Assembly (NCBI GenBank): GCA_002070475.1
Contig: MWDI01000030.1
Span: forward strand, 1-64,000
Length of the DNA stretch: 64,000 nt
DNA from: Firmicutes bacterium ADurb.Bin146
Lineage (GTDB): Bacteria > Bacillota > Clostridia > DUPQ01
Direction: 5' to 3'
Made by a program: the position numbers and the translations under genes. The first letter of the stretch is position 1. Each line of letters begins with the position of its first letter. Positions 9,774 to 17,604 of this stretch are shown in pieces. Under the pieces are notes generated by a model. That model ran no database searches and was not told the origin of the DNA. It worked only from the letters and a program-made list of their open reading frames with translations.

Positions 9774-10580
9774 TTAGTAACCTTCTTCCAATGCTTTTTC
9801 AGCAGGATCCTTCGGCATCTCCTTTATATTAAATTTATTTCTTACCTTTATAATTAAAACAGATGATATAACTGCAAATGCAGATAAGACTATTAAACTA
9901 ATCCATATATTCTGTGTTAGTGCATTTACTGCAACAACAGTAAAATCCAGTAATGTATGCATAGCTACGCATAATATAAACCCTGTAAGAGTCTTCTTCT
10001 TTGACATCATATACGCAAAAAGTATTGTAAGGCCAATATGAAAAACCACAGTAAGAACCCTTTCTATACCTGCAGCATAGAACAGCGAGGAAGATGTAGA
10101 TAGAAATGTCTCTTTTATAAATTCGTATTCATCACCAGTTGGAAGCGAGCCTGTATTGATCATAACTGCAAAAATTAAGTTGTTAACATATGTTAAGCCT
10201 ATAAGCCCGACTGCTTCAGCTGCTCCATGTCCATATCCAGCTCCTAATGAACTGTAATAGGATAGTTCATTTCTCGAAAGAACCTTAAGTACAATCAACC
10301 TTCCTGTTGTTTCAAAAAGTCCTGCACTGAAAGCAAGGATTAATAGGAAAAGATATTTATTATCCTCGCTGAACTGTACAACTGATTGATTAGTACCCAG
10401 TAACTGCAAAATGGGAATTCGAATAAATAACTGAGGGATTATAAATCCCAAAGCTCCTGCTATTATTGCCCTAGATATACCTTTAATTTTTTTCGCAAAA
10501 ATTATCCAGATTGCTACAGGCAGTATTAATGTAATAATAAGAGTTAATACTATTCCTATTATTGCTGATAAAGATACCAT
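9774..10580 (-). CDS. YhfC-like intramembrane metalloprotease family protein
   Basis: A 268-residue polytopic membrane protein with about seven hydrophobic spans. It matches the YhfC family (a relative of the CAAX/PrsW-type glutamic membrane proteases): FETTGR near 89-94, GHGAAEA near 117-123, an ER pair near 173-174 followed by H181, and HTLLDF near 208-213. These polar residues inside membrane spans are the likely metal site. Its substrate is unknown. The start follows GAAAGGGGGG directly. It is the first gene of a two-gene unit with the YbjQ-family gene. Confidence 0.8.
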   Translation of the reverse strand: MVSLSAIIGIVLTLIITLILPVAIWIIFAKKIKGISRAIIAGALGFIIPQLFIRIPILQLLGTNQSVVQFSEDNKYLFLLILAFSAGLFETTGRLIVLKVLSRNELSYYSSLGAGYGHGAAEAVGLIGLTYVNNLIFAVMINTGSLPTGDEYEFIKETFLSTSSSLFYAAGIERVLTVVFHIGLTILFAYMMSKKKTLTGFILCVAMHTLLDFTVVAVNALTQNIWISLIVLSAFAVISSVLIIKVRNKFNIKEMPKDPAEKALEEGY

Positions 10581-10637
10581 AACCCCCCTTTCGTTTCTTC
10601 AACTCTTTCTCAAATAAATTTTATATCACATTTATGT

Positions 10638-10667
10638 AAAAATAAACCCCTTAATATTTAAGGGGTT
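10638..10667 (-). terminator. Terminator of the GntR/ABC operon
   Basis: A perfect 10-bp stem AACCCCTTAA/TTAAGGGGTT (forward 10645-10654 and 10658-10667) with a three-base loop is followed on the minus strand by TATTTTT. It sits 20 bp after the ABC permease stop. Confidence 0.9.
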
Positions 10668-10689
10668 ATAGTTGATATCTGTCAACATG

Positions 10690-11445
10690 TTATGCTTTAA
10701 GAGGTGCTTTTCTCATCGCAACCCATGATAACAGACCGCTAATTAAGAATATTACCATGAATGATATTACTGCCATATATGGATTTTGTGCTGTAGCGCC
10801 GAATATAAAATCCATGAATCTTATCAACCACAATGTTATTCTGCCACCAAAAGCCAACACATCCACTACTGGCATAAACACACTGAAGAATACCGGTATG
10901 CCTATTGCAAGAGCGACTTTGCCACCCTTATTAAGCCTATAGAATATGACTCCTATAAGGTACCCAATACCGACAATAGCAAGCATCATCACAAAGTACA
11001 GCATGAAGGATTCAAGTAAAACTAGAATGCTATTCACCTTGTTGACATGTACAGGATACATTGTCTCAAAAAAACTTTCTGAAATAATATTTTTTTCTAT
11101 TTGAGACATTAACTTGGTTATAAGAATAACAACTATACTGATTGCTGATAATATTCCAGATGTAGTGACGAAACCTAGTATAGTTGCAGCAAATGTACCT
11201 TTCCTTGATACGCTGTTCTGCATCAGCATATGGAAGTTGTCCTTAAAGGATGTAAGCCCTGCAACGAATATAAATATCATTGAAGCTATTTCCATACCGC
11301 CTATCTGCGAAGTATTGTTTCCATTTGACCATGATATAGATACTGTACATAGCAATACGGTTACAAGGATTATTATTAAAGAATATATGAGCAGAGCCCT
11401 TTTGTTATCATACATTACATATTTATATGATGCTTTTAAGTTCAT
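10690..11445 (-). CDS. ABC transporter permease (ABC-2-like)
   Basis: A 251-residue membrane protein with six apparent spans, including residues near 16-34, 52-66, 89-110, 145-168, 177-200 and 223-243. No soluble domain is seen. It overlaps the upstream ATPase gene by 4 bp, so it is the membrane partner of that ATPase. By analogy with ytr/bcr-type units headed by a YtrA-like GntR regulator, a role in cell-envelope stress or antibiotic response is plausible, but nothing in this protein identifies a substrate. Confidence 0.75.
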   Translation of the reverse strand: MNLKASYKYVMYDNKRALLIYSLIIILVTVLLCTVSISWSNGNNTSQIGGMEIASMIFIFVAGLTSFKDNFHMLMQNSVSRKGTFAATILGFVTTSGILSAISIVVILITKLMSQIEKNIISESFFETMYPVHVNKVNSILVLLESFMLYFVMMLAIVGIGYLIGVIFYRLNKGGKVALAIGIPVFFSVFMPVVDVLAFGGRITLWLIRFMDFIFGATAQNPYMAVISFMVIFLISGLLSWVAMRKAPLKA

Positions 11446-12305
11446 TTTGATACCTCCTTTTCATTTGTCATCTTTATGAACATTTTTTGAAGATCCATCT
11501 TTGTTATTTCAAGATTCTGTGGAACATCTTGTGGAACCTTACCAGAAACATAAGCAGTCTTAAGGCCGCCAAGCATATCATAACTCATAACATCCTTATC
11601 AGATATGAACAAATCAACAGCACTAGCTGGACCTGTTATGGTATAGCCTTGCGATAATATGCTTTCTAGAGGCTCATCTTTTATTATCCTACCTTTGTCA
11701 ATCATCACTACATGCTCTATTACAGAGGACACCTCATCAATAAGGTGTGTGGATACTATTGCAGTGAAAGGCTTTTCACTATACTTTTCTATTAGCAGTC
11801 TATAGAAAAGATCCCTGTAATTCGCATCTAGTCCTAATACAGGCTCGTCAAAGAATACATATGGAACATTGACGCTCATTGCTGTTACCAGCTTTAAAAT
11901 GGATCCATATCCTGTTGACAATGAATCTCTTTTCTTTTTCAGATCCAGTTCGAATTTTGATGCGATTGCGAATGCATATTCCATATCAAACTGAGGATAA
12001 AATGCAGCGGTCCATTTAAAAACATCTCTGACTCTCATTTTTTCCGGGAATAAGCATTTCTCGCTCATCATGTATATCTTGGATAAAGCAATGTCATTTT
12101 CCTGTATAACTTTTCCATCCAATGTTACTTCTCCAGAATCAGCGAATAGCCTGTTAGTGATTATGTTCAGCAGTGTTGTTTTTCCTGCCCCATTTCTTCC
12201 GAGCAACCCATAAATTCTGTTTTCTACGAAATTAATGCTTACCTGGTTTAACGCTTGAGTCGAACCGTAACTCTTACTTAAATTTCTTACTTCAATACCA
12301 CTCAT
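11442..12305 (-). CDS. ABC transporter ATP-binding protein (YtrB/BcrA-like)
   Basis: A 287-residue nucleotide-binding subunit. Walker A is GRNGAGKTT at 36-44, Walker B is YVFFDEP at 149-155, and the switch histidine is in STHLIDE. The signature motif is LSTGYGS (129-135) instead of LSGGQ, and the usual Q-loop glutamine appears replaced (IYMMSEKC near 78-84). Both deviations suit the YtrB-like subfamily but are worth noting. It overlaps the GntR gene by 4 bp and the permease by 4 bp. Confidence 0.9.
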   Translation of the reverse strand: MSGIEVRNLSKSYGSTQALNQVSINFVENRIYGLLGRNGAGKTTLLNIITNRLFADSGEVTLDGKVIQENDIALSKIYMMSEKCLFPEKMRVRDVFKWTAAFYPQFDMEYAFAIASKFELDLKKKRDSLSTGYGSILKLVTAMSVNVPYVFFDEPVLGLDANYRDLFYRLLIEKYSEKPFTAIVSTHLIDEVSSVIEHVVMIDKGRIIKDEPLESILSQGYTITGPASAVDLFISDKDVMSYDMLGGLKTAYVSGKVPQDVPQNLEITKMDLQKMFIKMTNEKEVSK

Positions 12306-12670
12306 TTTGAATACCCTCTTTCTATCATTTCCAAAATATCTTCTTTATTTAGATTCAATTTTCTAGCTTCTTCTAAAAGCGCTTCTATATAGCTTTCATA
12401 AAATCTATTTTTTCTTTCTTTCATCAGCTTCTTAACCGCTCCTTCTTTTACAAACATCCCTAATCCCCTTTTCTTGTATACTACCTCTTTATCCACCAGC
12501 ATGTTTATACCTTTCAAAGCCGTTGCCGGATTAATCTTACATATTACAGATATCTCTGTTATGGAAGGGATCTGGCTTTCTTCTTCAAATGCATTTGATA
12601 AAATAGCGTCTTCTAACCACTCTGCTATCTGAACAAATATTGGCTTATCTGATTCAAAATCTATATTCAC
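12302..12670 (-). CDS. GntR-family transcriptional regulator, YtrA type
   Basis: A 122-residue DNA-binding repressor: winged helix (residues about 1-70, with the QIPSITEISVICKINPATAL recognition region) and a short C-terminal helical tail typical of the YtrA subfamily. The ATG at 12688 contains the ribosome binding site (AAAGGAGG) inside its own first codons, so the GTG at 12670, five bases after GGAGG, is taken as start. It heads the operon with the ABC genes and probably represses it through the palindrome just upstream. Confidence 0.88.
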   Translation of the reverse strand: MNIDFESDKPIFVQIAEWLEDAILSNAFEEESQIPSITEISVICKINPATALKGINMLVDKEVVYKKRGLGMFVKEGAVKKLMKERKNRFYESYIEALLEEARKLNLNKEDILEMIERGYSK

Positions 12671-12692
12671 AGTATCCTCCTTTCGCATCTTG

Positions 12693-12750
12693 GTTAATTA
12701 CTATACTAATTAACTAATACAGATTATATACCCTTAAAAACTGTTGTCAA
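12693..12750 (-). promoter_or_regulatory. Promoter and palindromic operator of the GntR/ABC operon
   Basis: Minus-strand -35 TTGACA (forward 12745-12750) and -10 TATAAT (12723-12728) are both exact consensus, 16 bp apart. Immediately downstream is an inverted repeat GTTAATTA-6 bp-TAATTAAC (12693-12714) covering the start of transcription, the expected place for autorepression by the GntR protein. Confidence 0.85.
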
Positions 12751-12815
12751 TAGGTATTTCAAAAAATTTGTAAATATTTTTACTTTACGAATTTGTAAAT
12801 TATTTTAATGCGTGA

Positions 12816-12850
12816 ATCAAAGCCATGGATATTTCACCCATGGCTTTGAT
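12816..12850 (-). terminator. 13-bp stem hairpin after the URO-D-like gene
   Basis: ATCAAAGCCATGG (12816-12828) pairs perfectly with 12838-12850 around a nine-base loop. It lies 20 bp after the stop of the gene at 12870-14105. The tract after it on the minus strand is A/T-rich but not a clean T-run, so it may terminate weakly or stabilise the mRNA end. Confidence 0.6.
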
Positions 12851-12869
12851 AATATATTAAATAACCTTT

Positions 12870-14105
12870 TTAGTAATTATTTACCACATCCATAGCTATA
12901 TCAGCCCATCTTGTAAGCCTTTCAGGCTCGCATTTTACAGTGGATATGTCCTTAAGTACGATTTCTAGATTCACATTATTTCTTTTTGCTGCCTTTACAG
13001 TCCATTGCAAGTCTTTCCTTATTTCCTCTTCATCCAGTGATGCTGTCGCTACAAGTGCAGGAGTAGGTTTATTGCTCATTATCACTTTTGGCCCTATTTT
13101 CTCTGCAAAAGCATCTCTGTCAGCCCATGGGCTACAAGATACTTTCTTAAGATTAGGTATAGTAAGAACCATATCTAGCCTGTCATCAAGTCTGTCACAG
13201 CACCCATAATATATCATACCAAAATGTTCAGCCGTCCTTTTTATATAAGGTATTTCAAACTCTTCAGTAATAGCAGGTGAAACTGAGGAGAAAAGCTGCG
13301 CCATTCCTAATGCCCAGCCGTTCTTTGTGTATGGCCCTTTACTCATCCCGCTGTCGGGTAACAACTCATCAGTATAAATATATGCGCAGTGACAGGTATT
13401 TGCTTTATCATCAAAAATCCCTAATTCATTTGACTGTTCTATTCCTTTAATTACTGAGTTTGTTATTCTTTCCATAAAAAAATGTATTTTCTCAGGTTCA
13501 TCAATGAGATCAAAATAGATGTTTTCCACTCCCATTAGTTGAGATAACATATCCCAGACTCCCAAATGGAACGACATACCCTCCATCTCAACAGGAGCTA
13601 TTCCTTTAAACATTTCTTTTGCAGTCTCATATCTTCTTTTGGTTTCCTGTATATCATGCGTTATAACCATGTCTTTTATCTTCTTCCCATCTTCCATGGT
13701 TACTAACTGGTTTTTGTACTCATGAGAGCTAACACTGCCAGAAGCATACAGAGTCTTTTGCTCTACCCCAATGCCATATCCTGTGTTTGTAATCGCTTTT
13801 GGAACCCTGATAAACGGATCAAGCACCATATCTACAGGGTAATGCTTGAACTTATATATCTCTTTTTTTAGGTTGTATTCAACTTTTCTGAAAATAGGAT
13901 CCTCTACAAATAAATCCATCTCATGGTTGTTGTTCATCTCAATCCATGGAATCTGGTCTATTACAACCATAGGTCTTTCCATTTGGCTTCTATTCAGAGC
14001 CTTCCAAAGATTGATCTTCTCTTTCTGTATAGGCAAAGAGGCATATTCCATGTATTGTTTTGCTGTTTCCTGTAAGACTGATATCTCTTTTTTAGTAAGT
14101 TCCAT
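12870..14105 (-). CDS. Uroporphyrinogen-decarboxylase superfamily protein, copy 1
   Basis: A 411-residue cytoplasmic protein of the URO-D/MtaA-like TIM-barrel superfamily (COG0407 type). It is unlikely to be HemE, because the heme enzyme's N-terminal arginine motif is missing and no heme genes are near. The superfamily includes zinc-dependent methyltransferases that move methyl groups between corrinoids and thiols. Candidate metal thiolates are C302 and C303 in MIYYGCCDRLDDRL, with CHC at 238-240 and C392. A canonical HxC site is not seen, as the histidine position is Y. It is a near-duplicate of the gene at 14339-15574 and may be the last gene of that transcript. Confidence 0.8.
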   Translation of the reverse strand: MELTKKEISVLQETAKQYMEYASLPIQKEKINLWKALNRSQMERPMVVIDQIPWIEMNNNHEMDLFVEDPIFRKVEYNLKKEIYKFKHYPVDMVLDPFIRVPKAITNTGYGIGVEQKTLYASGSVSSHEYKNQLVTMEDGKKIKDMVITHDIQETKRRYETAKEMFKGIAPVEMEGMSFHLGVWDMLSQLMGVENIYFDLIDEPEKIHFFMERITNSVIKGIEQSNELGIFDDKANTCHCAYIYTDELLPDSGMSKGPYTKNGWALGMAQLFSSVSPAITEEFEIPYIKRTAEHFGMIYYGCCDRLDDRLDMVLTIPNLKKVSCSPWADRDAFAEKIGPKVIMSNKPTPALVATASLDEEEIRKDLQWTVKAAKRNNVNLEIVLKDISTVKCEPERLTRWADIAMDVVNNY

Positions 14106-14210
14106 ATTATCCGCCTTTCGGTTTGCTTTAAAAGCTACTTGTATTATACAGTAATAATTTCAATTGTATAGCATTACTCTCATTCATTAGTAAGAATTCT
14201 GTAGCATAAT

Positions 14211-14236
14211 AAAGCCGTATGCATGCATACGGCTTT
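14211..14236 (-). terminator. Perfect palindrome acting as tRNA terminator
   Basis: A 26-bp perfect palindrome (arms AAAGCCGTATGCA) begins one base after the 3' CCA of tRNA-Arg on the minus strand and is followed by TTATTATG. It is a strong hairpin that probably ends the tRNA transcript. Confidence 0.75.
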
Positions 14237-14311
14237 TGGCGTCCCGAACAGGAATCGAACCCGCATCTGAGGAACCGGAATCCCCCGTTTTATCCATTAG
14301 ACTATCGGGAC
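14237..14311 (-). tRNA. tRNA-Arg (anticodon CCG)
   Basis: A complete 75-nt cloverleaf can be drawn on the minus strand. The acceptor arms GTCCCGA/TCGGGAC pair fully; the D-arm contains AATGGATA. The anticodon stem GGGGA/TCCTC encloses loop TTCCGGT, giving anticodon CCG (reads CGG). The T-loop is TTCGAAT, with discriminator G and an encoded CCA. It lies between the two copies of the duplicated URO-D-like gene, 27 bp after the upstream copy; a small GGGTAAT/ATTACCC hairpin (14316-14333) fills the gap. Confidence 0.95.
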
Positions 14312-14338
14312 ATGGGGGTAATTTACATTACCCTTTAT

Positions 14339-15574
14339 TTAATAATTATTTACTACATCCATTGCAATTTCAGCCCATCTTGTCAGCCTCTGCGGTTCGC
14401 ATTTTACTGTGGATATATCTTTAAGTATCATTTCAAGATTAACATTATTCTTTCTAGCTGCATCAACTGTCCTTTGAAGATCTTTTCTTATTTCTTCTTC
14501 ATCCAGTGATGCTGTCGCTACTAATGCAGGTGTAGGCTTATTGCTCATAATCACTTTTGGCCCTATTTTTTCAGCAAACGCTTCTCTAATAGACCATGGG
14601 CTGCAAGATACTTTCTTAAGGTGAGGTATTGTAAGAACCAGATCCAGTCTGTCATCCAACCTGTCACAGCATCCATAATATATCATTCCAAAATATTCAG
14701 CCATCCGTTTTATATATGGCAACTCAAACTCTTCTGTCACACCAGGAGATACTGAAGAGAAGAGCTGAGCAAGACCGAAAGCCCAACCATATTTGGTTAT
14801 AGTTTCTTTTCCCATCCCACTGTCAGGTAATAATTCATCTGTATATATATATGAGCAATGGCAGACATTGGCATTCGTGTCATATATCTTCAACTGATTA
14901 ACCTGTTCTATTCCCTTAATAACTGATGTAGTCATTCTTTCCATGAAAAGATGCAGTTTTTCAGGTTCATCCACAAGATCAAAATATATATTCTCGACAC
15001 CCATGAACTGTGACAGGTGATCCCATACTCCCAGATGAAAAATAGTACCTTCCATCTCAACTGGAGCTATACCATCAAATACTTCGTTTGCAGTCTCATA
15101 TCTTCTTTTTGTTTCTTGCTCATCATGAGTTACTATCATGTCTTTTATTTTCTTGGCATCTTCCATTGTTGCAAGCTGGTTTTTAAAAACATGGGAACTC
15201 ACATTACCTGATGCATAAAGAGTCTCTTCTTCCACTTTCATTCCATAACCGGTATTACTTATTGCTTTAGGCACCCTTATAAATGGATCTAAGACCATAT
15301 CGACAGGATAGTGCTTGAATTTATATATCTCTTTTTTCAAATTCAGCTCTACCCTTCTGAAAACAGGATTGTCAACAAAAAGATCCAGCTCATGATTATC
15401 ATTCATTTCATTCCAGGGAATTTGGTCTATAACAACCATAGGTCTTTCCATCTTGCTTCTGTTCAATGCCTTCCAAAGCGTTATTTTTTCTTTTTGAATA
15501 GGTAATGATGCATACTCCATATATTTCTTAGCTGTTTCTTGTAATACTGATATTTCTTTTTTGGTTAGTTCCAT
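14339..15574 (-). CDS. Uroporphyrinogen-decarboxylase superfamily protein, copy 2
   Basis: A 411-residue paralogue of the gene at 12870-14105, nearly identical in length and closely similar along its whole extent. It keeps the MIYYGCCDRLDDRL segment, CHCSYIYTDELLPDSG and the C-terminal TVKCEPQRLTRW. The ATG at 15574 is preceded by AAAGGTGA; a GTG three codons earlier is part of that site. It is probably a methyltransferase-like member of the superfamily rather than heme uroporphyrinogen decarboxylase; its substrate is unknown. A TATAAT in the upstream gap gives a possible promoter. It is separated from fucI by a strong terminator, so it is probably transcribed independently of it. Confidence 0.8.
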   Translation of the reverse strand: MELTKKEISVLQETAKKYMEYASLPIQKEKITLWKALNRSKMERPMVVIDQIPWNEMNDNHELDLFVDNPVFRRVELNLKKEIYKFKHYPVDMVLDPFIRVPKAISNTGYGMKVEEETLYASGNVSSHVFKNQLATMEDAKKIKDMIVTHDEQETKRRYETANEVFDGIAPVEMEGTIFHLGVWDHLSQFMGVENIYFDLVDEPEKLHLFMERMTTSVIKGIEQVNQLKIYDTNANVCHCSYIYTDELLPDSGMGKETITKYGWAFGLAQLFSSVSPGVTEEFELPYIKRMAEYFGMIYYGCCDRLDDRLDLVLTIPHLKKVSCSPWSIREAFAEKIGPKVIMSNKPTPALVATASLDEEEIRKDLQRTVDAARKNNVNLEMILKDISTVKCEPQRLTRWAEIAMDVVNNY

Positions 15575-15710
15575 AATTATCACCTTTCTGCCTTGTTATG
15601 GTAAGTTAACTAAATTATACCTTAATACTTGATTTTGTATATGTAAAACATAAAATCCTTTTAACATATTAACACTTGAATTAAGAAATTAGTATCTTTT
15701 TCTTAATTGT

Positions 15711-15741
15711 AAAAAAACAGGACCGGTTAAGAGTCCTGTTT
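15711..15741 (-). terminator. Terminator of fucI
   Basis: On the minus strand AACAGGAC pairs with GTCCTGTT around a nine-base loop, followed by a run of T residues. It lies about 35 bp after the fucI stop and separates fucI from the downstream URO-D-like gene. Confidence 0.88.
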
Positions 15742-15772
15742 TCAATATACATATATTTAATTAACTTGCATA

Positions 15773-17566
15773 TTATTTGTAGATAGGTCCGAAATTCTTA
15801 CATGCCCTGAAATCTGCACCTTCAAGGTCATTTGTGCCAAATGACGACCATGCGCTAGGCCTGTAAACTCTTTCAACCTCAACATTATGCATATTTACAG
15901 GAATCCTTAACATGGAACACAATGTAATAAAGCGGTCTCCAACATGTCCATATGTCAGAACACCATGGTTTGCACCCCATTTTGCCATTACCTCATATAC
16001 GCTGGTAAATGCACCCTCTCCTGTAAGTCTTGGAGCAAAATATGTCGTAGGCCATGTCGGATCTGTCCTGTTAACAAGTATCTCATGAGCTTTTGGATCT
16101 ATATCTACTGTCCAGCCTTCTGCTATCTGGAATACTGGCCCAAGACCTTCCACTATATTCATCCTGGTCATTGTAACAGGCATTCCGCCTTTGGTAAGGA
16201 AAGTTGACGAGAATCCGCCTCCTCTGAAATATCCTAAGCTTCCTGGCCCCCATGTGGTATTATCCAGACATGCTTGTGCTTCTTCTTCAGTTATTTCATA
16301 GAAAGGCTTCATAACAGGGTCTCCATTATTCTCGCATCTTCCTGTACCGTCCAAAGCAGCGGCTCCGGAGTTTATGAGGTGGATAATGCCATTCTTCGCA
16401 TGACCTTTCAGTGTGTATCCTGTAACTCTCTTTACTGCTTCGGGACTCCAATAAGTCCTTACATCAGCAAATATTTGTGCAGTTCCAGAGGTAAGCAGAT
16501 GGCCAAATAGCATTGCAGTTCCATTTAAACCATCATTTTCTGTTGCAACAATATATGGCTGGCGTATACCGGTCCAGTCAAAAGAAGAATTTAAGATGGC
16601 TTCCATAAAGTCACCATTCGGCATAAAGTCTGTCCATTGTCTCTGTCCCTGGAAACCTGCCATTATTGCATTTTTCCCGCAACCCTCTTCTTCGAATCCG
16701 TTCTTTGTCAGATAGTCGCTTCCGGTCATGATGTCTTTCGTTATCATGGCCATTTTTACACATATCTCCCACTCTTTATCCTTCTGTTCACGGGTATGAG
16801 GAACCTTGTTAAAGTCCTTACCTTCCTTGCAATTCTTTCTTGTCCACTCTAAAGCTGTCTTATATTCCTCTTTATTATATATACCTTCATTCATCCTGCG
16901 GATAAATTCAGACATATCGATGTATTCATTTCTAATACCAAGATATTTCTGGTAGAAATATGGATTAGCAATCGATCCTGCTATACCCATAGAGACATTA
17001 CCCATGCTAACATAGGATTTGCCTTTCATATAAGCTACAGCCAATCCTGCTCTTACAAAATTGAAAATCTTTTCTTTTACATCATCAGGAATTTCGTTAT
17101 CATTTGCATCCTGTACGTCTTTGCCATATATTCCGAACGCAGGCAATCCCTTTTGGCTATGTGCTGCCAAGACTGCTGCTAAATATACAGCTCCCGGTCT
17201 TTCGGTTCCGTTGAATCCCCATACAGCTTTTGGCATATGTGGATCCATGTCCATAGTCTCGCTTCCATAACACCAGCAGCGTGTTACTGTCAGTGTGAGG
17301 CCTACTCCTTCCCTTGCGAATTTCTCCGCGCAAGCTGCTGCTTCTGCCACATTACCGATACAGGTATCAGCGACAACACATTCAACGGGTATTCCGTTTG
17401 GATACTTCAGGTTTTGTGAAATAAGTTCCGCTGCGGCATAAGCCATCCCCATTACAACAGGCTCAAGCTCTTCTCTGACGCCTCTTCTTCTTCCATCGAT
17501 TGTTGGCCTTATACCGACCTTCGGTAAAGTGCCTTTCAATCTTTCCACATTACTGTTCATCATCAT
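15773..17566 (-). CDS. fucI: L-fucose isomerase
   Basis: Interconverts L-fucose and L-fuculose (also D-arabinose and D-ribulose) with Mn2+. With the ATG at 17566 the product is 597 residues; a TTG four codons earlier lies too near the AAAGGA site. The N-terminal [15 protein letters not shown] is diagnostic. The metal ligands are all present: E343 in [10 protein letters not shown]368 in FADVRTYW and H534 in GANHGVL, matching E337, D361 and H528 of the E. coli enzyme, and the C-terminal [17 protein letters not shown] is conserved. No fuculokinase, aldolase or fucose transporter is in the window. It follows the DUF2207 gene by about 40 bp in the same direction. Confidence 0.95.
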   Translation of the reverse strand: MMMNSNVERLKGTLPKVGIRPTIDGRRRGVREELEPVVMGMAYAAAELISQNLKYPNGIPVECVVADTCIGNVAEAAACAEKFAREGVGLTLTVTRCWCYGSETMDMDPHMPKAVWGFNGTERPGAVYLAAVLAAHSQKGLPAFGIYGKDVQDANDNEIPDDVKEKIFNFVRAGLAVAYMKGKSYVSMGNVSMGIAGSIANPYFYQKYLGIRNEYIDMSEFIRRMNEGIYNKEEYKTALEWTRKNCKEGKDFNKVPHTREQKDKEWEICVKMAMITKDIMTGSDYLTKNGFEEEGCGKNAIMAGFQGQRQWTDFMPNGDFMEAILNSSFDWTGIRQPYIVATENDGLNGTAMLFGHLLTSGTAQIFADVRTYWSPEAVKRVTGYTLKGHAKNGIIHLINSGAAALDGTGRCENNGDPVMKPFYEITEEEAQACLDNTTWGPGSLGYFRGGGFSSTFLTKGGMPVTMTRMNIVEGLGPVFQIAEGWTVDIDPKAHEILVNRTDPTWPTTYFAPRLTGEGAFTSVYEVMAKWGANHGVLTYGHVGDRFITLCSMLRIPVNMHNVEVERVYRPSAWSSFGTNDLEGADFRACKNFGPIYK

Positions 17567-17604
17567 TTCGTATACCAATTCCTTTCATATATATTGAATA
17601 ATTA

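Noticed and set aside
14211..14236. Palindrome as a phage attachment site in the tRNA gene
   Set aside because: No duplicated tRNA end or integrase nearby; it is best explained as a terminator.
12870..15574. HemE (heme uroporphyrinogen decarboxylase) identity for the URO-D-like genes
   Set aside because: HemE signatures are missing, the proteins are longer, and no heme pathway gene is near.
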